Below, piece by piece: positions 8,416 through 17,358 of a stretch of 48,495 nucleotides of DNA. The DNA is from Candidatus Coatesiibacteriota bacterium. GTDB lineage: Bacteria; RBG-13-66-14; B26-G2; WVWN01; G020348885. Both the position numbers and the translations under genes were made by a program. The notes under the pieces were generated by a model. That model did no database searches, was not told where the DNA came from, and saw only the letters and a program-made list of their open reading frames with translations. Position 1 is the stretch's first letter. The number at the start of each line of letters is the position of its first letter. The DNA lies in contig CP070755.1 of the NCBI GenBank assembly GCA_020348885.1, forward strand, positions 2,453,616-2,502,110, written 5' to 3'.

Positions 8416-9840
8416 ATGAGTCGTTGGGAAAAGCGGGTCGCCGCTGTCGTATTCGTACTCCTCGTCGCCGTGCTGGTCGGGCAAATATGGTGCCGGCCGG
8501 TTGACCGGGACGAAGGCTTCTGGCTATACGTCCCCTGGCGTATAACCGAGGGCGAGATGCCGTACCGGGACTTCGCGTTCCCCCATTTACCGCTGGGCGC
8601 GTTATACTATGCGGGTATGGCCGTTATCTGGGGGCCGTCGCTTTACCTCTCGCGCAACTTCAACGTCGTTCTCATACTATTATCTACCGCGATCATAACT
8701 TGGGCGTTCCTGCGCCGCGGGATGAAGGGCGCGGCGGTCGCGTTCCCGTTTCTATATATCGGGTCGTCGCTGGTCCTCACGTGGCTGGTACCGGTCAAAG
8801 CGTACGCGCCGGCGTGCTTCGCGCTCTCGGTCGGCGTCGCGGCGGCTGTATCGCCACGACCGGAAAGCCGTACCGGTTTATTACGGGCTTTCGTGCTCGG
8901 GCTGGCGTTGGGAGTCGCGGCGGCGGCCCGACTCCAATTACTGGCGCTTCTGCCCTTCGGCGCTCTCGTGCTCTGGCTTGACGGGCGCCGGGAAACTTAC
9001 GGTCGCTTAAAAGCGGTACTGCTATACGTGCTGGGCTATCTCGTTATAGCGCCGTTTATAGTATATTACAGAGTAACCGCCGGCGACGCGTTCGTTTTCA
9101 ACGTCCTTACCGTACACACCCTCTTCGTCAGCCAAAACGGTTTTTTCGGCGGGCGGTTGGACGCTTTAGTCGACCTCATAAAAGCAGCGGACGTCGTATT
9201 ACTCGCTGCGTTCGCTCTGGCGTCCCTCCGTACCGAGAAGGCCCGCGCCGCAGTGGGGCCGTTCGTCTTCGCGGCCGTTCTCGTACTCGTCAACTTCCTT
9301 CCCGGCAGCGTACAGGCGCAGTACTTCTCGGCCGCAATCCCGGCGGCGGCCGCCGCCGGCGCCGTCGGTCTTGCGGCACTTTACCGGAATAAACGCACCG
9401 TCGCGTTACTCCTAATCGCCGTTTACGTAGCCTTCGGTACGGCGCGGCCGGCCGCAAAAATCATTTTCGGGCGCGCCCACAAGGAGTTGGTCGGCCCGGC
9501 CGAAGTTTACGCGGCCGCCGACATTCTTCGGGAGAACACGTACCCCGACGACGTCGTATATACCGGCTGGCCCGGGTACGCGGCTCTGGCCGAACGCCGG
9601 GTGATGCCCGGTTGGGAGTTGGGTTACTTCACCGATAGAATCGCCGAACGCTGCGACGAGGCGACCCGACGCCGATATCACCTGGTTACATACGAGGAGA
9701 CGGCCGAGCGCCTGGCCGCCGGCGAGGTCGAGTTCGCGTTGCTGGGAATAGATACGGCGGGGGAGGTTGGGGAGACGGTTACGGAGCATTTCGAAGCCAT
9801 TGGCGAATACGATGGCGCGACTCTATACACATCGAAGTAA
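8416..9840 (+). CDS. GT-C type membrane glycosyltransferase
   Basis: 474-residue polytopic protein with about 9-11 membrane helices, then a soluble C-terminal domain (from about residue 355). The acidic pair in PVDRDEGFW (Asp32-Glu33), just after the first helix, is the hallmark first-loop motif of GT-C lipid-linked sugar transferases such as the ArnT/PMT (GT39) group. It probably moves a sugar from a polyprenyl phosphate carrier to an acceptor on the outer face of the cytoplasmic membrane. It is followed by a GT9 gene and a membrane sulfatase-fold gene, consistent with a cell-surface glycan locus. Substrate unknown. Confidence 0.8.
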   Translation: MSRWEKRVAAVVFVLLVAVLVGQIWCRPVDRDEGFWLYVPWRITEGEMPYRDFAFPHLPLGALYYAGMAVIWGPSLYLSRNFNVVLILLSTAIITWAFLRRGMKGAAVAFPFLYIGSSLVLTWLVPVKAYAPACFALSVGVAAAVSPRPESRTGLLRAFVLGLALGVAAAARLQLLALLPFGALVLWLDGRRETYGRLKAVLLYVLGYLVIAPFIVYYRVTAGDAFVFNVLTVHTLFVSQNGFFGGRLDALVDLIKAADVVLLAAFALASLRTEKARAAVGPFVFAAVLVLVNFLPGSVQAQYFSAAIPAAAAAGAVGLAALYRNKRTVALLLIAVYVAFGTARPAAKIIFGRAHKELVGPAEVYAAADILRENTYPDDVVYTGWPGYAALAERRVMPGWELGYFTDRIAERCDEATRRRYHLVTYEETAERLAAGEVEFALLGIDTAGEVGETVTEHFEAIGEYDGATLYTSK

Positions 9841-9992
9841 GCTAAAGGTAATACCACGTTTTTTACCGGACGGCACTTACCGTACGGCAGACCGAAAGGC
9901 GTATTAACGAAACGATACCGGCGGTTCTAAACGCCGGAGTTTCACCAGCATAGCGCCGAGCGCCGACTTCGGTAGGCGAACTATAAGTAAAT
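9841..9992 (+). other. Intergenic spacer with a hairpin and a -10-like box
   Basis: 152 nt without a credible gene. It holds an inverted repeat CCGGCG (9918-9923) / CGCCGG (9932-9937) with only a short T-run after it, so termination is doubtful. TATAAG (9982-9987) lies 5 nt before the ATG at 9993. No convincing -35 box is seen. Confidence 0.35.
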
Positions 9993-11150
9993 ATGGTTCA
10001 TATGCCCCACCCCCGCTCCACAATCCAAAACCTTGCCCGAACCGCCACCGTCTCGGTCGGCCGCGTACTCTTCTTCGGGACAGAACGTCCGCTCCCGCTA
10101 ACCGACGATATACACCGCATACTGGTCGTCAAGGTCTGGGCCGTCGGCGAAGTGATTATGGCGACGCCGGCGTTCTGCGCTTTGCGGGAATTGGCGCCCG
10201 ACGCCCGCATCACGATGCTGACCGGCCGGGCCGCGTACCCCGTGGTCGAATTATCGCCCCGCTTCGACGAGGTACTGGCGGCCGACGAAGCAGTTTTCCT
10301 GAAACCGAAACCTGCCGAGTTGTTATCTCTCGCAAAAGAACTTCGCCGCGAACGCTACGACCTGATCGTATCGCTCCATCACGCGTGGCAGTTCGGGATT
10401 TTCGCGGCGTTGACAGGCGCGCGCTACAGAGTCGGCTTCGACCGCGCTGGCGAAGGTTTCGCGTACACGGCCCGGGTCGTCCAGAAACCGGGGCGACACC
10501 AGGTAGAAGAGTACTTCGGCCTCGCAAAAGCCCTCGGGGCCGGCGGCGAACCCGGCCCGCTGGAAGTATTTACCGACGAGAGGGACGAACGCTACGCTGA
10601 TGAGACGACGGAACGATTGAAAGAAACCGAGAAACCCGTCGCCCTCGTCGCCCCCGGCGGCGGCGTTAACCCGAAGACTAAGATGCCCGAGAAGCGGTGG
10701 CCGACCGAACGGTACGCGTCGCTGGCCGAGATGCTCGCGCCCGACTTCACCGTCGCCCTGGTCGGCGGGCCCGGCGACGAGGAGGCCGGAGCCGCGGTCG
10801 CGGGTAAACTAAAAGCGGGGGTATCCAATCTAATAAGTCGTACGACGTTCCGGGAATTGTATGCGTTGTTGTCCCGTGCGAACCTGTTCGTCGGCAATGA
10901 CTCGGCGCCCATGCACTTGGCTGCCGCCGCGGGGACGCCGACGGTCGCGGTCTTCGGTCCGACGGACCCGACGCTGAACGGCCCGTGGTCCGACCGCGCA
11001 AAAGCCGTAACCCGTGATACCGACTGCGCGCCCTGCTACCGTGACGGGTATTTCCCCGAGTGCGACGACCGCCGGTGCCTAGAAAACGTATCAGCCGCGG
11101 AGGTTTACGCGGCCGTGACGGAATTCCTTGACAGTCTTGAGGATAAGTGA
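9993..11150 (+). CDS. Glycosyltransferase family 9 (ADP-heptose:LPS heptosyltransferase-like)
   Basis: 385 residues with the GT-B fold of lipopolysaccharide heptosyltransferases. The N-terminal domain opens with RILVVKVWAVGEVIMATPA (43-61); the nucleotide-sugar side has VALVAPGGGVNPKTK and the signature GNDSAPMHLAAAAGTPTVAV (301-320), then FGPTDP. Four cysteines near the C-terminus (345, 348, 357, 362) match the Cys-rich tail seen in many family members. The enzyme adds a heptose or similar sugar to a lipid-anchored core at the inner face of the cytoplasmic membrane, supporting an LPS-like outer leaflet. An alternative start is ATG 10002. TATAAG 5 nt before 9993 hints at leaderless expression. 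Confidence 0.88.
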   Translation: MVHMPHPRSTIQNLARTATVSVGRVLFFGTERPLPLTDDIHRILVVKVWAVGEVIMATPAFCALRELAPDARITMLTGRAAYPVVELSPRFDEVLAADEAVFLKPKPAELLSLAKELRRERYDLIVSLHHAWQFGIFAALTGARYRVGFDRAGEGFAYTARVVQKPGRHQVEEYFGLAKALGAGGEPGPLEVFTDERDERYADETTERLKETEKPVALVAPGGGVNPKTKMPEKRWPTERYASLAEMLAPDFTVALVGGPGDEEAGAAVAGKLKAGVSNLISRTTFRELYALLSRANLFVGNDSAPMHLAAAAGTPTVAVFGPTDPTLNGPWSDRAKAVTRDTDCAPCYRDGYFPECDDRRCLENVSAAEVYAAVTEFLDSLEDK

Positions 11151-11190
11151 TAAATACTTCGGACATCGAAACCGATTCACGGAGGAAATC

Positions 11191-11922
11191 ATGAAGAGAT
11201 ATCTCCCAGTTATCGTACTCGTTATCGCCGTCGGGTTGTTTATCGGTTGCGGCGGCGAAGAGGAAGACGGCGACAACGGCGAACTAACCGGCCCGGGCAA
11301 GTTCGAGAGTTTCGAAAAAGCCATCGCCGATACGAAAGCCCTCGCCGACTGCGCCGTACTCAAGAAAGACAAAGGACTCGCGACGTCGGCCGCCGAAACC
11401 GCCGAAACGTCCTGGGAAGACGTAAAAACGAACTTCCCGGCGGAGCCGCCCGCCAAATTCGAGGGCGATACCGAATGGGCCGACCGCGTCGATACATTGA
11501 TACGGCTTACCGGCGACGTTGGCGAACAGGCCGCTGCCGAGGATTTCGAAGCCGCGGAGGCGAGTATCCGGGAAATCCAGAAGCAGCTTCTGGATCTCGA
11601 CGATATGAACAAGATTAGTACCGCCGGCGACGAAGTGATACGTCTGCTTATCCTGACCGACCAGCTTATAGTTGCGTTCGAGGAGGACCGGGACGAGGAC
11701 GCCAAACACGTAATGACCCAGATATTCGAAGCCCAGCAGAACTTCTTCGGCGCGCCGATTCCCGACGAAGCCCGGGACCGTCAGGACGAGTTCTACGATA
11801 TGAAAGACAAGGTTTACGACAGCATCGAGGAAATGCAGGAAGCGCCCAACCGCGAAGAGCGGATTATGAAGATGAACGAAATGAAAACCGTAATGACCGA
11901 GTTCTGGGTCGAGTTCGGGTAA
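11191..11922 (+). CDS. Predicted helical lipoprotein of unknown function
   Basis: 243 residues. The N-terminus has a lysine/arginine start, a hydrophobic core and a lipobox FIGC, so Cys20 should be lipidated and the mature protein held at a membrane. The rest is acidic and almost wholly helical, without cysteine-rich or catalytic motifs I can name; the pattern resembles periplasmic helical-bundle proteins. The start is ATG 11191, set by GGAGG 5 nt upstream; the upstream in-frame ATG at 11128 overlaps the previous gene and lacks a site. It is followed after 2 nt by the sulfatase-fold gene, so the two are co-expressed. Confidence 0.75.
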   Translation: MKRYLPVIVLVIAVGLFIGCGGEEEDGDNGELTGPGKFESFEKAIADTKALADCAVLKKDKGLATSAAETAETSWEDVKTNFPAEPPAKFEGDTEWADRVDTLIRLTGDVGEQAAAEDFEAAEASIREIQKQLLDLDDMNKISTAGDEVIRLLILTDQLIVAFEEDRDEDAKHVMTQIFEAQQNFFGAPIPDEARDRQDEFYDMKDKVYDSIEEMQEAPNREERIMKMNEMKTVMTEFWVEFG

Positions 11923-11924
11923 AA

Positions 11925-13784
11925 GTGAACAAACCGCTTAAAGACCGTGTCGAAACGGGGAGAATCCCGTATCTCGGCGTCGGTACGGCGGCCGTCGGCG
12001 CTATCATAGGTTTGATAGAAGCTGCGCTCGTCCTGTGGCTCGACGTCGAGGTAACCGTTGACCTCGCGGGCGCGGTCGTTTTGGGCCTTGTAAACGCCGC
12101 CGCCATCGCGGCGGCTTCTTTGCTGTTTGGGCTCGTGTTGGAGTTTATACTGAGGGCCGTCCCGCGCCGAAGACTGACCGGCGCCGAAACGCGTTCTCCG
12201 CGGGCGTTAATCAGTCGTTTCCTCGGGCTGTCGACGCGAGCGCTGCCGGAACGACGGAAACGGAACCGGCGGACCCGCGCCGCCGCGACGGCCGTCGCGT
12301 TCGCGGTTCTCTTCTACGGTCTGTACCACGCCAACACGTACCTGCCCGGAAAACTACACCCTTTAAGTTTACTGGCGGACGTTGCCATAATAGCGACCGC
12401 ATACGGGATACTACGGCTTGCGTCGATATTAGCGTTAAAGACCGTTTACGTCCGGGGCGCGTACGCGGTGACGTTCGCGGCCGGCGCCGGCCTGATTATA
12501 GCCTACGGCCTGGGGCTCGGCGCCGCGCCCAAAATCGTATTATACGAAACCAAACCGCTGGCCGCCGATGGGCCTCACTACAATGTCCTGTTAATAACCC
12601 TCGACACGACGCGCGTTGACCGGTTCGGATGCTATGGAAGTGAACGAAACCTCACCCCGAACCTTGACGCGTTGGCCAAAGACGGGCTGCTGTACGACAA
12701 AGCGTACTGCGCGATGCCGCTGACGGGGCCCAGCCACACAGCGATACTTTCCGGTCTACGTCCGAGGGAAACGGGCGTCGTACAGAACGGATTGGTCGTC
12801 CCGGAGGAAATCAATACGCTGCCCGAGATATTCGCCGCGTCGGGATATAGAACCGGCGCGGTCGTCGGCGCGTTCCCGGTCTCGTCCAAACTCGAGTTCG
12901 ACCAGGGGTTCGAGTTCTACGACGATTACTTCTCGCCTTTTAACGCGCTCACGAGGTTGACCTTCGCCCGTTTCGCCGGCGACCTCGGCCTCGTTCAAAC
13001 CAAAGCACGCCTTCAACGGCGCGCGTCCGAAGTAACGGACCGGGCGCTCGCGTGGTTGGACAGCGGCGACGGGCGGCCGTTCTTCCTCTGGGTACACTAC
13101 TTCGACCCGCATACGCCCTATGACCCGCCAGTCGAGTTTTCCCCGCCCGGCGGCTACGGTCCGCCGGAGGTCCGGGCGTACGACGGTGAAGTCGCGTATA
13201 TGGACTTCGAAGTCGGGCGGTTGCTGGACTACATTACCGAGAACGGCCTTATGAGTGATACCGTATTAATAGTGACCGCCGACCACGGAGAGTCCCTGGG
13301 CGAACACGATTATTACTGGGACCACGGGCGTTACGTTTACGAACCGTCCATGCGCGTCCCGTTGATAGTCGCCGGGCCGGGGGTCGAAACGAATGGAGCT
13401 TACGGTAAATTAATATCCAATTCGTGTATCTTCGACTTCGCTTTGGCCCTGGCCGTAGGCGAACCCCCGCCCGAAGTGGACGAACCACCCGTCTTCGGCG
13501 ATACGCTCGAGGAAGGCGTTTATCGTACGATGTGGATTTCGCTAGCCGGCGATTCCATCTACAAGTTCATATCGAACCACGGCGCCGGGACCGACGAGCT
13601 TTACGATTTTATTAACGACCCTGGTGAACTGTATAACATCATCGAAAACGAAACGGAAGCGGTGGCCGAACTCGCCGAAGCCCTCCAAGAATTAGAAAGT
13701 AAACTCCCGCCGCTGCCGGAAAAATACTCGATGAGCGAAGAGACCGTCTCGCGGTTGAAAGACCTGGGTTACATCAGCGAATAA
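11925..13784 (+). CDS. Membrane-anchored sulfatase-family (alkaline phosphatase superfamily) hydrolase
   Basis: 619 residues. The first ~200 hold about five membrane helices, followed by an extracytoplasmic sulfatase-fold domain. Motifs: VLLITLDTTRVDRFGCYG (221-238) with a metal Asp, PLTGPSHTAILSGL (265-278), FFLWVHYFDPHTPYD (386-400), TADHGESLGEH (451-461) and DHG (466-468). In the nucleophile motif the Cys/Ser of classical sulfatases is Thr267, so formylglycine maturation is not possible; this TxPSH form is common in bacterial sulfatase-like proteins and may mean phospho- or phosphoethanolamine transfer, or plain hydrolysis. It starts with GTG 2 nt after the lipoprotein gene. Position after GT-C and GT9 genes suggests a role in surface glycan decoration. 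Confidence 0.85.
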   Translation: MNKPLKDRVETGRIPYLGVGTAAVGAIIGLIEAALVLWLDVEVTVDLAGAVVLGLVNAAAIAAASLLFGLVLEFILRAVPRRRLTGAETRSPRALISRFLGLSTRALPERRKRNRRTRAAATAVAFAVLFYGLYHANTYLPGKLHPLSLLADVAIIATAYGILRLASILALKTVYVRGAYAVTFAAGAGLIIAYGLGLGAAPKIVLYETKPLAADGPHYNVLLITLDTTRVDRFGCYGSERNLTPNLDALAKDGLLYDKAYCAMPLTGPSHTAILSGLRPRETGVVQNGLVVPEEINTLPEIFAASGYRTGAVVGAFPVSSKLEFDQGFEFYDDYFSPFNALTRLTFARFAGDLGLVQTKARLQRRASEVTDRALAWLDSGDGRPFFLWVHYFDPHTPYDPPVEFSPPGGYGPPEVRAYDGEVAYMDFEVGRLLDYITENGLMSDTVLIVTADHGESLGEHDYYWDHGRYVYEPSMRVPLIVAGPGVETNGAYGKLISNSCIFDFALALAVGEPPPEVDEPPVFGDTLEEGVYRTMWISLAGDSIYKFISNHGAGTDELYDFINDPGELYNIIENETEAVAELAEALQELESKLPPLPEKYSMSEETVSRLKDLGYISE

Positions 13785-13808
13785 AACCGGCGGTAGACGG
13801 GGGATAGT

Positions 13809-14768
13809 ATGGACGACACGCTTAAAAAAGCCGCCCACGTTACGTTAGTCGATTGCCTGGGCCTGAAAAAGGGCGACGCGGCCGTGGTCGTTACCGACCC
13901 GCCCACTTCCGAGGTGGGCGAAGCCCTTTTCTATGCCGCCGGCAACGCGGGTGCGGAACCACTCCTAGCGATGATGCCGACGCGGAAGATCAGCGGCGAA
14001 GAACCGCCGGAAGCCGTCACCGAGCTGATGAAATCGTGTAACGTTCTCGTCCTCGCGACAAAACGTAGTCTGTCGCACACCGACTCCCGGCGGGCCGCGA
14101 CGAGAGGGGGAGTACGCGCGGCTTCGATGCCCGGCATTACCGCCGAGATAATGGCGAGGACCATGTCCGCCGATTACCGCGAAATAGCCGCCAGGACGGA
14201 CCGGCTAATACGACGCCTGGAGGGCGCCGAACAGCTGTATGTGACGACGCCCGCCGGAACCGACATAACTCTGAACGTATGTGGTAAGGAGTTCGACGGC
14301 GATACCGGCATATTAACCGAACCCGGTTCCTTCGGAAACCTGCCTGCCGGCGAGGCCTGCACCGGTCTGACGTTGGAAGGGACGACCGGCACGGCCGTCT
14401 TCGACGGTTCTTTTGCGGACATCGGCGTGCTAAAAAACGCGGTTGAAGTGAAGTTCGAGAACGGGTTCGCCGTAAAAATCGAAGGCGGGGCCGAAGCGGC
14501 GATGCTCGAATCAGCATTGGACGGAACCGGCCCGGCGGCGCGTCAGATCGCCGAAATAGGCATCGGGACCAACGATAAAGCCCGCGTAACGGGCGTCGTC
14601 CTCGAGGACGAGAAAGCGATGGGTACTATCCACCTCGCGCTCGGTAACGACGTGGGTTTCGGCGGCAGCAACGACGTTCCGCTCCACCTCGACGGCGTGA
14701 TTCGAACCCCCACGGTGAAGACCGATACCGACGTTACAATCTTAGATAACGGCGAACTAGTAATATAA
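13809..14768 (+). CDS. M29-type (leucyl) aminopeptidase-like protein
   Basis: 319 residues resembling the compact M29/aminopeptidase-T-like metallopeptidases. Candidate metal ligands lie in NLPAGEACTG (Glu182), AEIGIGTN (Glu249), MGTIHLALG (His275), and PLHLDGV (His293, Asp295), in the usual order. It would remove N-terminal residues from peptides in the cytoplasm with two divalent metals. It is shorter than classical M29 enzymes (~410), matching the shorter homologs found in archaea and some bacteria. GGGGGAT lies about 6 nt before the ATG. It sits 24 nt after the sulfatase gene and 30 nt before hutI, together suggesting amino-acid salvage. Confidence 0.8.
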   Translation: MDDTLKKAAHVTLVDCLGLKKGDAAVVVTDPPTSEVGEALFYAAGNAGAEPLLAMMPTRKISGEEPPEAVTELMKSCNVLVLATKRSLSHTDSRRAATRGGVRAASMPGITAEIMARTMSADYREIAARTDRLIRRLEGAEQLYVTTPAGTDITLNVCGKEFDGDTGILTEPGSFGNLPAGEACTGLTLEGTTGTAVFDGSFADIGVLKNAVEVKFENGFAVKIEGGAEAAMLESALDGTGPAARQIAEIGIGTNDKARVTGVVLEDEKAMGTIHLALGNDVGFGGSNDVPLHLDGVIRTPTVKTDTDVTILDNGELVI

Positions 14769-14798
14769 CCCGCCGCTTCGATTAAATAAACACACCTC

Positions 14799-16055
14799 AT
14801 GAGCGATTTAATAATAAAAAACGTCGGCCAGTTTTTCGGAAAGGGGTCCGCGCCGTATCGGGGTGAAACCGCCGACAAAGTCGATATCGTCGAAGCCGAC
14901 GCCGTTCTATTAGAAGACGGCGCAGTATCGGCGTTCGGGGATTTCGACGATCTAGCTGAAGGGAAACGCGATACGGAAGTCATAGACGCCAGCGGGCGCC
15001 TAGTTACGCCCGGGTTCGTCGATTGCCACACGCACGCCGTCTTCGGCGGGAGCCGTGCCGACGAGTTCGTGATGAGGACCCGGGGCGCGTCCTACCTCGA
15101 AATCTTCGAGGCCGGCGGCGGCATCCTTTCCAGCGTACGAGCCACCCGCGAAGCTTCCGAGGAGGAGCTATACGAATCGGGGCGCCGGCGTCTGGTGATA
15201 ATGATAACTCACGGCACAACGACGATCGAGGTGAAAAGCGGCTACGGCCTGGATACCGAAACCGAACTGAAGCAATTACGCGTCGCCAGGAGATTAGCCG
15301 ACGACCTTCCGCTCGACATCGTCCCTACGTTTATCGGCGCCCACGCCGTCCCTCCCGATTACAAAGACGAACGGGACATGTATGTGTCCCTCGTCTGCGA
15401 AGAGATGATACCGGCGATCACCGAAGAAGACCTGGCCGAGTACTGCGACGTCTTCTGTGACCGGGGCGCGTTTACCATCGAGGAAACCGAGCGTATATTG
15501 AAAGCCGCCGTCGACGCAGGGTTGAAGATACGCGTCCACGCCGACGAGTTCGAGAGCCTGGGCGCGGTCCCCCTTGCTGTCGAGTACGGCGCCGCATCGG
15601 TTGACCACCTGGCCGTTATCATCGATGACGATATCGAAACGCTCGCGGAAAGCGACGCGGTAGCCACCCTCCTGCCCGGGACTACCATCTATCTGGGGTC
15701 CGGGCACTTCGCGCCGGCTAGGAAGATGCTGGACGCCGGGTGTATCGTAGCCGTAGCCAGCGACCTTAACCCCGGCTCGTGTACAGCGGCAAGCGTCCGG
15801 ACCGTGCTCAGCCCGGCGGCCGTCAACCTCGGTATGACGCCAGCGGAACTTATCCACGGTTGCACGGCTAACGCGGCCTTCTCCCTCGACCAGGCCGACG
15901 CAATAGGAACTCTCGAAATCGGGAAAAAGGCCGACCTCTGCATCTGGAACGCAACCGACGTAAACGACCTCGTCTATCGCTGGGCCGACCCTCGCGTTTA
16001 CGCGGTTATCAAAGAAGGGTACGTAATCTATCGAGACGAAATCAGTATTGAGTAA
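14799..16055 (+). CDS. hutI: Imidazolonepropionase
   Basis: Metal-dependent amidohydrolase that opens 4-imidazolone-5-propanoate to N-formimino-glutamate, the third step of histidine breakdown. The 418-residue length is typical. Motifs: TPGFVDCHTHAVFGG with metal histidines 77 and 79, TTTIEVKSGYGLD, PTFIGAHAVP, RVHADEFES, and the Asp in VASDLNPGS. These are specific to HutI rather than other amidohydrolases. None of hutH, hutU or hutG lies in the window, so histidine use cannot be concluded from this locus alone. Its stop overlaps the next start (16048) by 8 nt, coupling it to an MFS transporter that may export or import a related compound. Confidence 0.93.
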   Translation: MSDLIIKNVGQFFGKGSAPYRGETADKVDIVEADAVLLEDGAVSAFGDFDDLAEGKRDTEVIDASGRLVTPGFVDCHTHAVFGGSRADEFVMRTRGASYLEIFEAGGGILSSVRATREASEEELYESGRRRLVIMITHGTTTIEVKSGYGLDTETELKQLRVARRLADDLPLDIVPTFIGAHAVPPDYKDERDMYVSLVCEEMIPAITEEDLAEYCDVFCDRGAFTIEETERILKAAVDAGLKIRVHADEFESLGAVPLAVEYGAASVDHLAVIIDDDIETLAESDAVATLLPGTTIYLGSGHFAPARKMLDAGCIVAVASDLNPGSCTAASVRTVLSPAAVNLGMTPAELIHGCTANAAFSLDQADAIGTLEIGKKADLCIWNATDVNDLVYRWADPRVYAVIKEGYVIYRDEISIE

Positions 16056-17352
16056 AACCGCGATTGATCAATACACGGAAACGCCCTCGGCCCGGCCTTC
16101 CTTCCCGGCTTCTTTTTCTTGGGCGCTGTACGATTTCGCCAATACGATTTACTCGATGAACATCGTTACTATGTACTTCGCCCAGTGGGTCGTGGACGAC
16201 CTGGGGCTGGAGGATATCTTCTACAGCATATCGTTCTCGGCGTCCATGGTACTCGTCGCTATTACGTCGCCGATACTGGGAGCCGTCGCCGACGCGCGGG
16301 GTAGGCGGCTCGCGTTCCTGTTCGCGTTTACAGTTCTCACGTGCGTATTCACCGCGTCTATCGCGGGGGCCGCCGCGGCGCCGTCGATCGCGGTCGCCGG
16401 CGTTCTCGGCCTGGCGCTGTTTTGCCTAGCCAACTACTTTTACGGCGGCTCGCTGGTCTTCTATAACGCCCTCCTGCCGGCCGTTTCGACGGAACGAACG
16501 ATCGGCCGCGTATCGGGCTTGGGCGTCGGGTTGGGGTACGCCGGCGCCATAGCCGGTCTGTTGATGGTAATGCCGTTCGTCGCCGGGTCGCTACCCTGGT
16601 TCGGTTCCGGGCGGCCGGCGGCGTTCATACCGACGGCGGTGTTCTTCGTCTTTTTCGCCATCCCCGCGTTTATCTGGATAAAAGAACCGGCGGTTGCGGC
16701 CAAAACGGCAACACGCCCTGTCGACGGCTTGAAAAAGGTATTTCGGACGCTACGGGAAGCGCGTAAGCGCCCAAACGTCTTCCGGTTCCTTATCGCAAAG
16801 CTCTTCTACGAAGATCCGATAATGACGGCGATAATGTTTATGGCGGTCTACGCAAATGAAGTTATGGGAATGCCCGACGAAGCGAAGATCCCGTTGTTCA
16901 TCGTATCGACTACTTTCGCCGTTGCCGGGTCGTTAGGCGCCGGTTTTCTCGCGGATTTTATCGGCGCGAAAAGGACGCTCGTCGCCGCGTTAATCGGGTG
17001 GCTTGCGACCTTCGTCGTAATCGCCGCGGCCATGCGAACGGAAATGCTATGGATCGGGGGCGCTATGGTAGGCACGTTCTTGGGCGCCACGTGGACCGCG
17101 GCGCGGCCGTTCTACACCTCCCTCGTACCGTCCGGCGAGCTAGGCGAATACTTCGGTCTTTACGCGCTGTCGGGCAAAGCCGCGGCGATTGTCGGGCCGT
17201 TACTCTGGGGTGCGGTAGTCCTCGCCGCTAGCGGACTCGGCCCGGGTAAATATCGAATGGCCGTTGCGTCGCTCGGGTTGTTTACGGTAATAGGGTTAAT
17301 ACTCCTGCTGGGCGTAAAAACGCCTGTAAGGGCCGCGCGGACGGTAGGATAA
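16048..17352 (+). CDS. MFS transporter, UMF1/Atg22-like
   Basis: 434 residues with about 12 membrane helices. The opening FSWALYDFANTIYSMNIVTMYFAQW is the signature of the UMF1 (Atg22-like) branch of the major facilitator superfamily, and the loop between helices 2 and 3 has GAVADARGRR. Yeast Atg22 exports amino acids from the vacuole, and bacterial members are thought to be amino-acid or peptide permeases. Coupling to hutI and an aminopeptidase gene fits amino-acid movement, but this is inference. Start TTG 16048 overlaps the hutI end by 8 nt; no stronger start is in frame nearby. Confidence 0.87.
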   Translation: MSKTAIDQYTETPSARPSFPASFSWALYDFANTIYSMNIVTMYFAQWVVDDLGLEDIFYSISFSASMVLVAITSPILGAVADARGRRLAFLFAFTVLTCVFTASIAGAAAAPSIAVAGVLGLALFCLANYFYGGSLVFYNALLPAVSTERTIGRVSGLGVGLGYAGAIAGLLMVMPFVAGSLPWFGSGRPAAFIPTAVFFVFFAIPAFIWIKEPAVAAKTATRPVDGLKKVFRTLREARKRPNVFRFLIAKLFYEDPIMTAIMFMAVYANEVMGMPDEAKIPLFIVSTTFAVAGSLGAGFLADFIGAKRTLVAALIGWLATFVVIAAAMRTEMLWIGGAMVGTFLGATWTAARPFYTSLVPSGELGEYFGLYALSGKAAAIVGPLLWGAVVLAASGLGPGKYRMAVASLGLFTVIGLILLLGVKTPVRAARTVG

Positions 17353-17358
17353 GCGATT

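Noticed and set aside
9918-9937. Inverted repeat after the GT-C gene
   Set aside because: Only three T follow and the stem is short; not called as a terminator.
12721-12760. Thr in place of the sulfatase Cys nucleophile as a novelty
   Set aside because: The TxPSH form is widespread among bacterial sulfatase-like proteins, so it is noted in the feature only.
15294-15857. Long reverse frame opposite hutI
   Set aside because: Shadow of a GC-rich coding region; protein has no recognisable pattern and hutI is certain.
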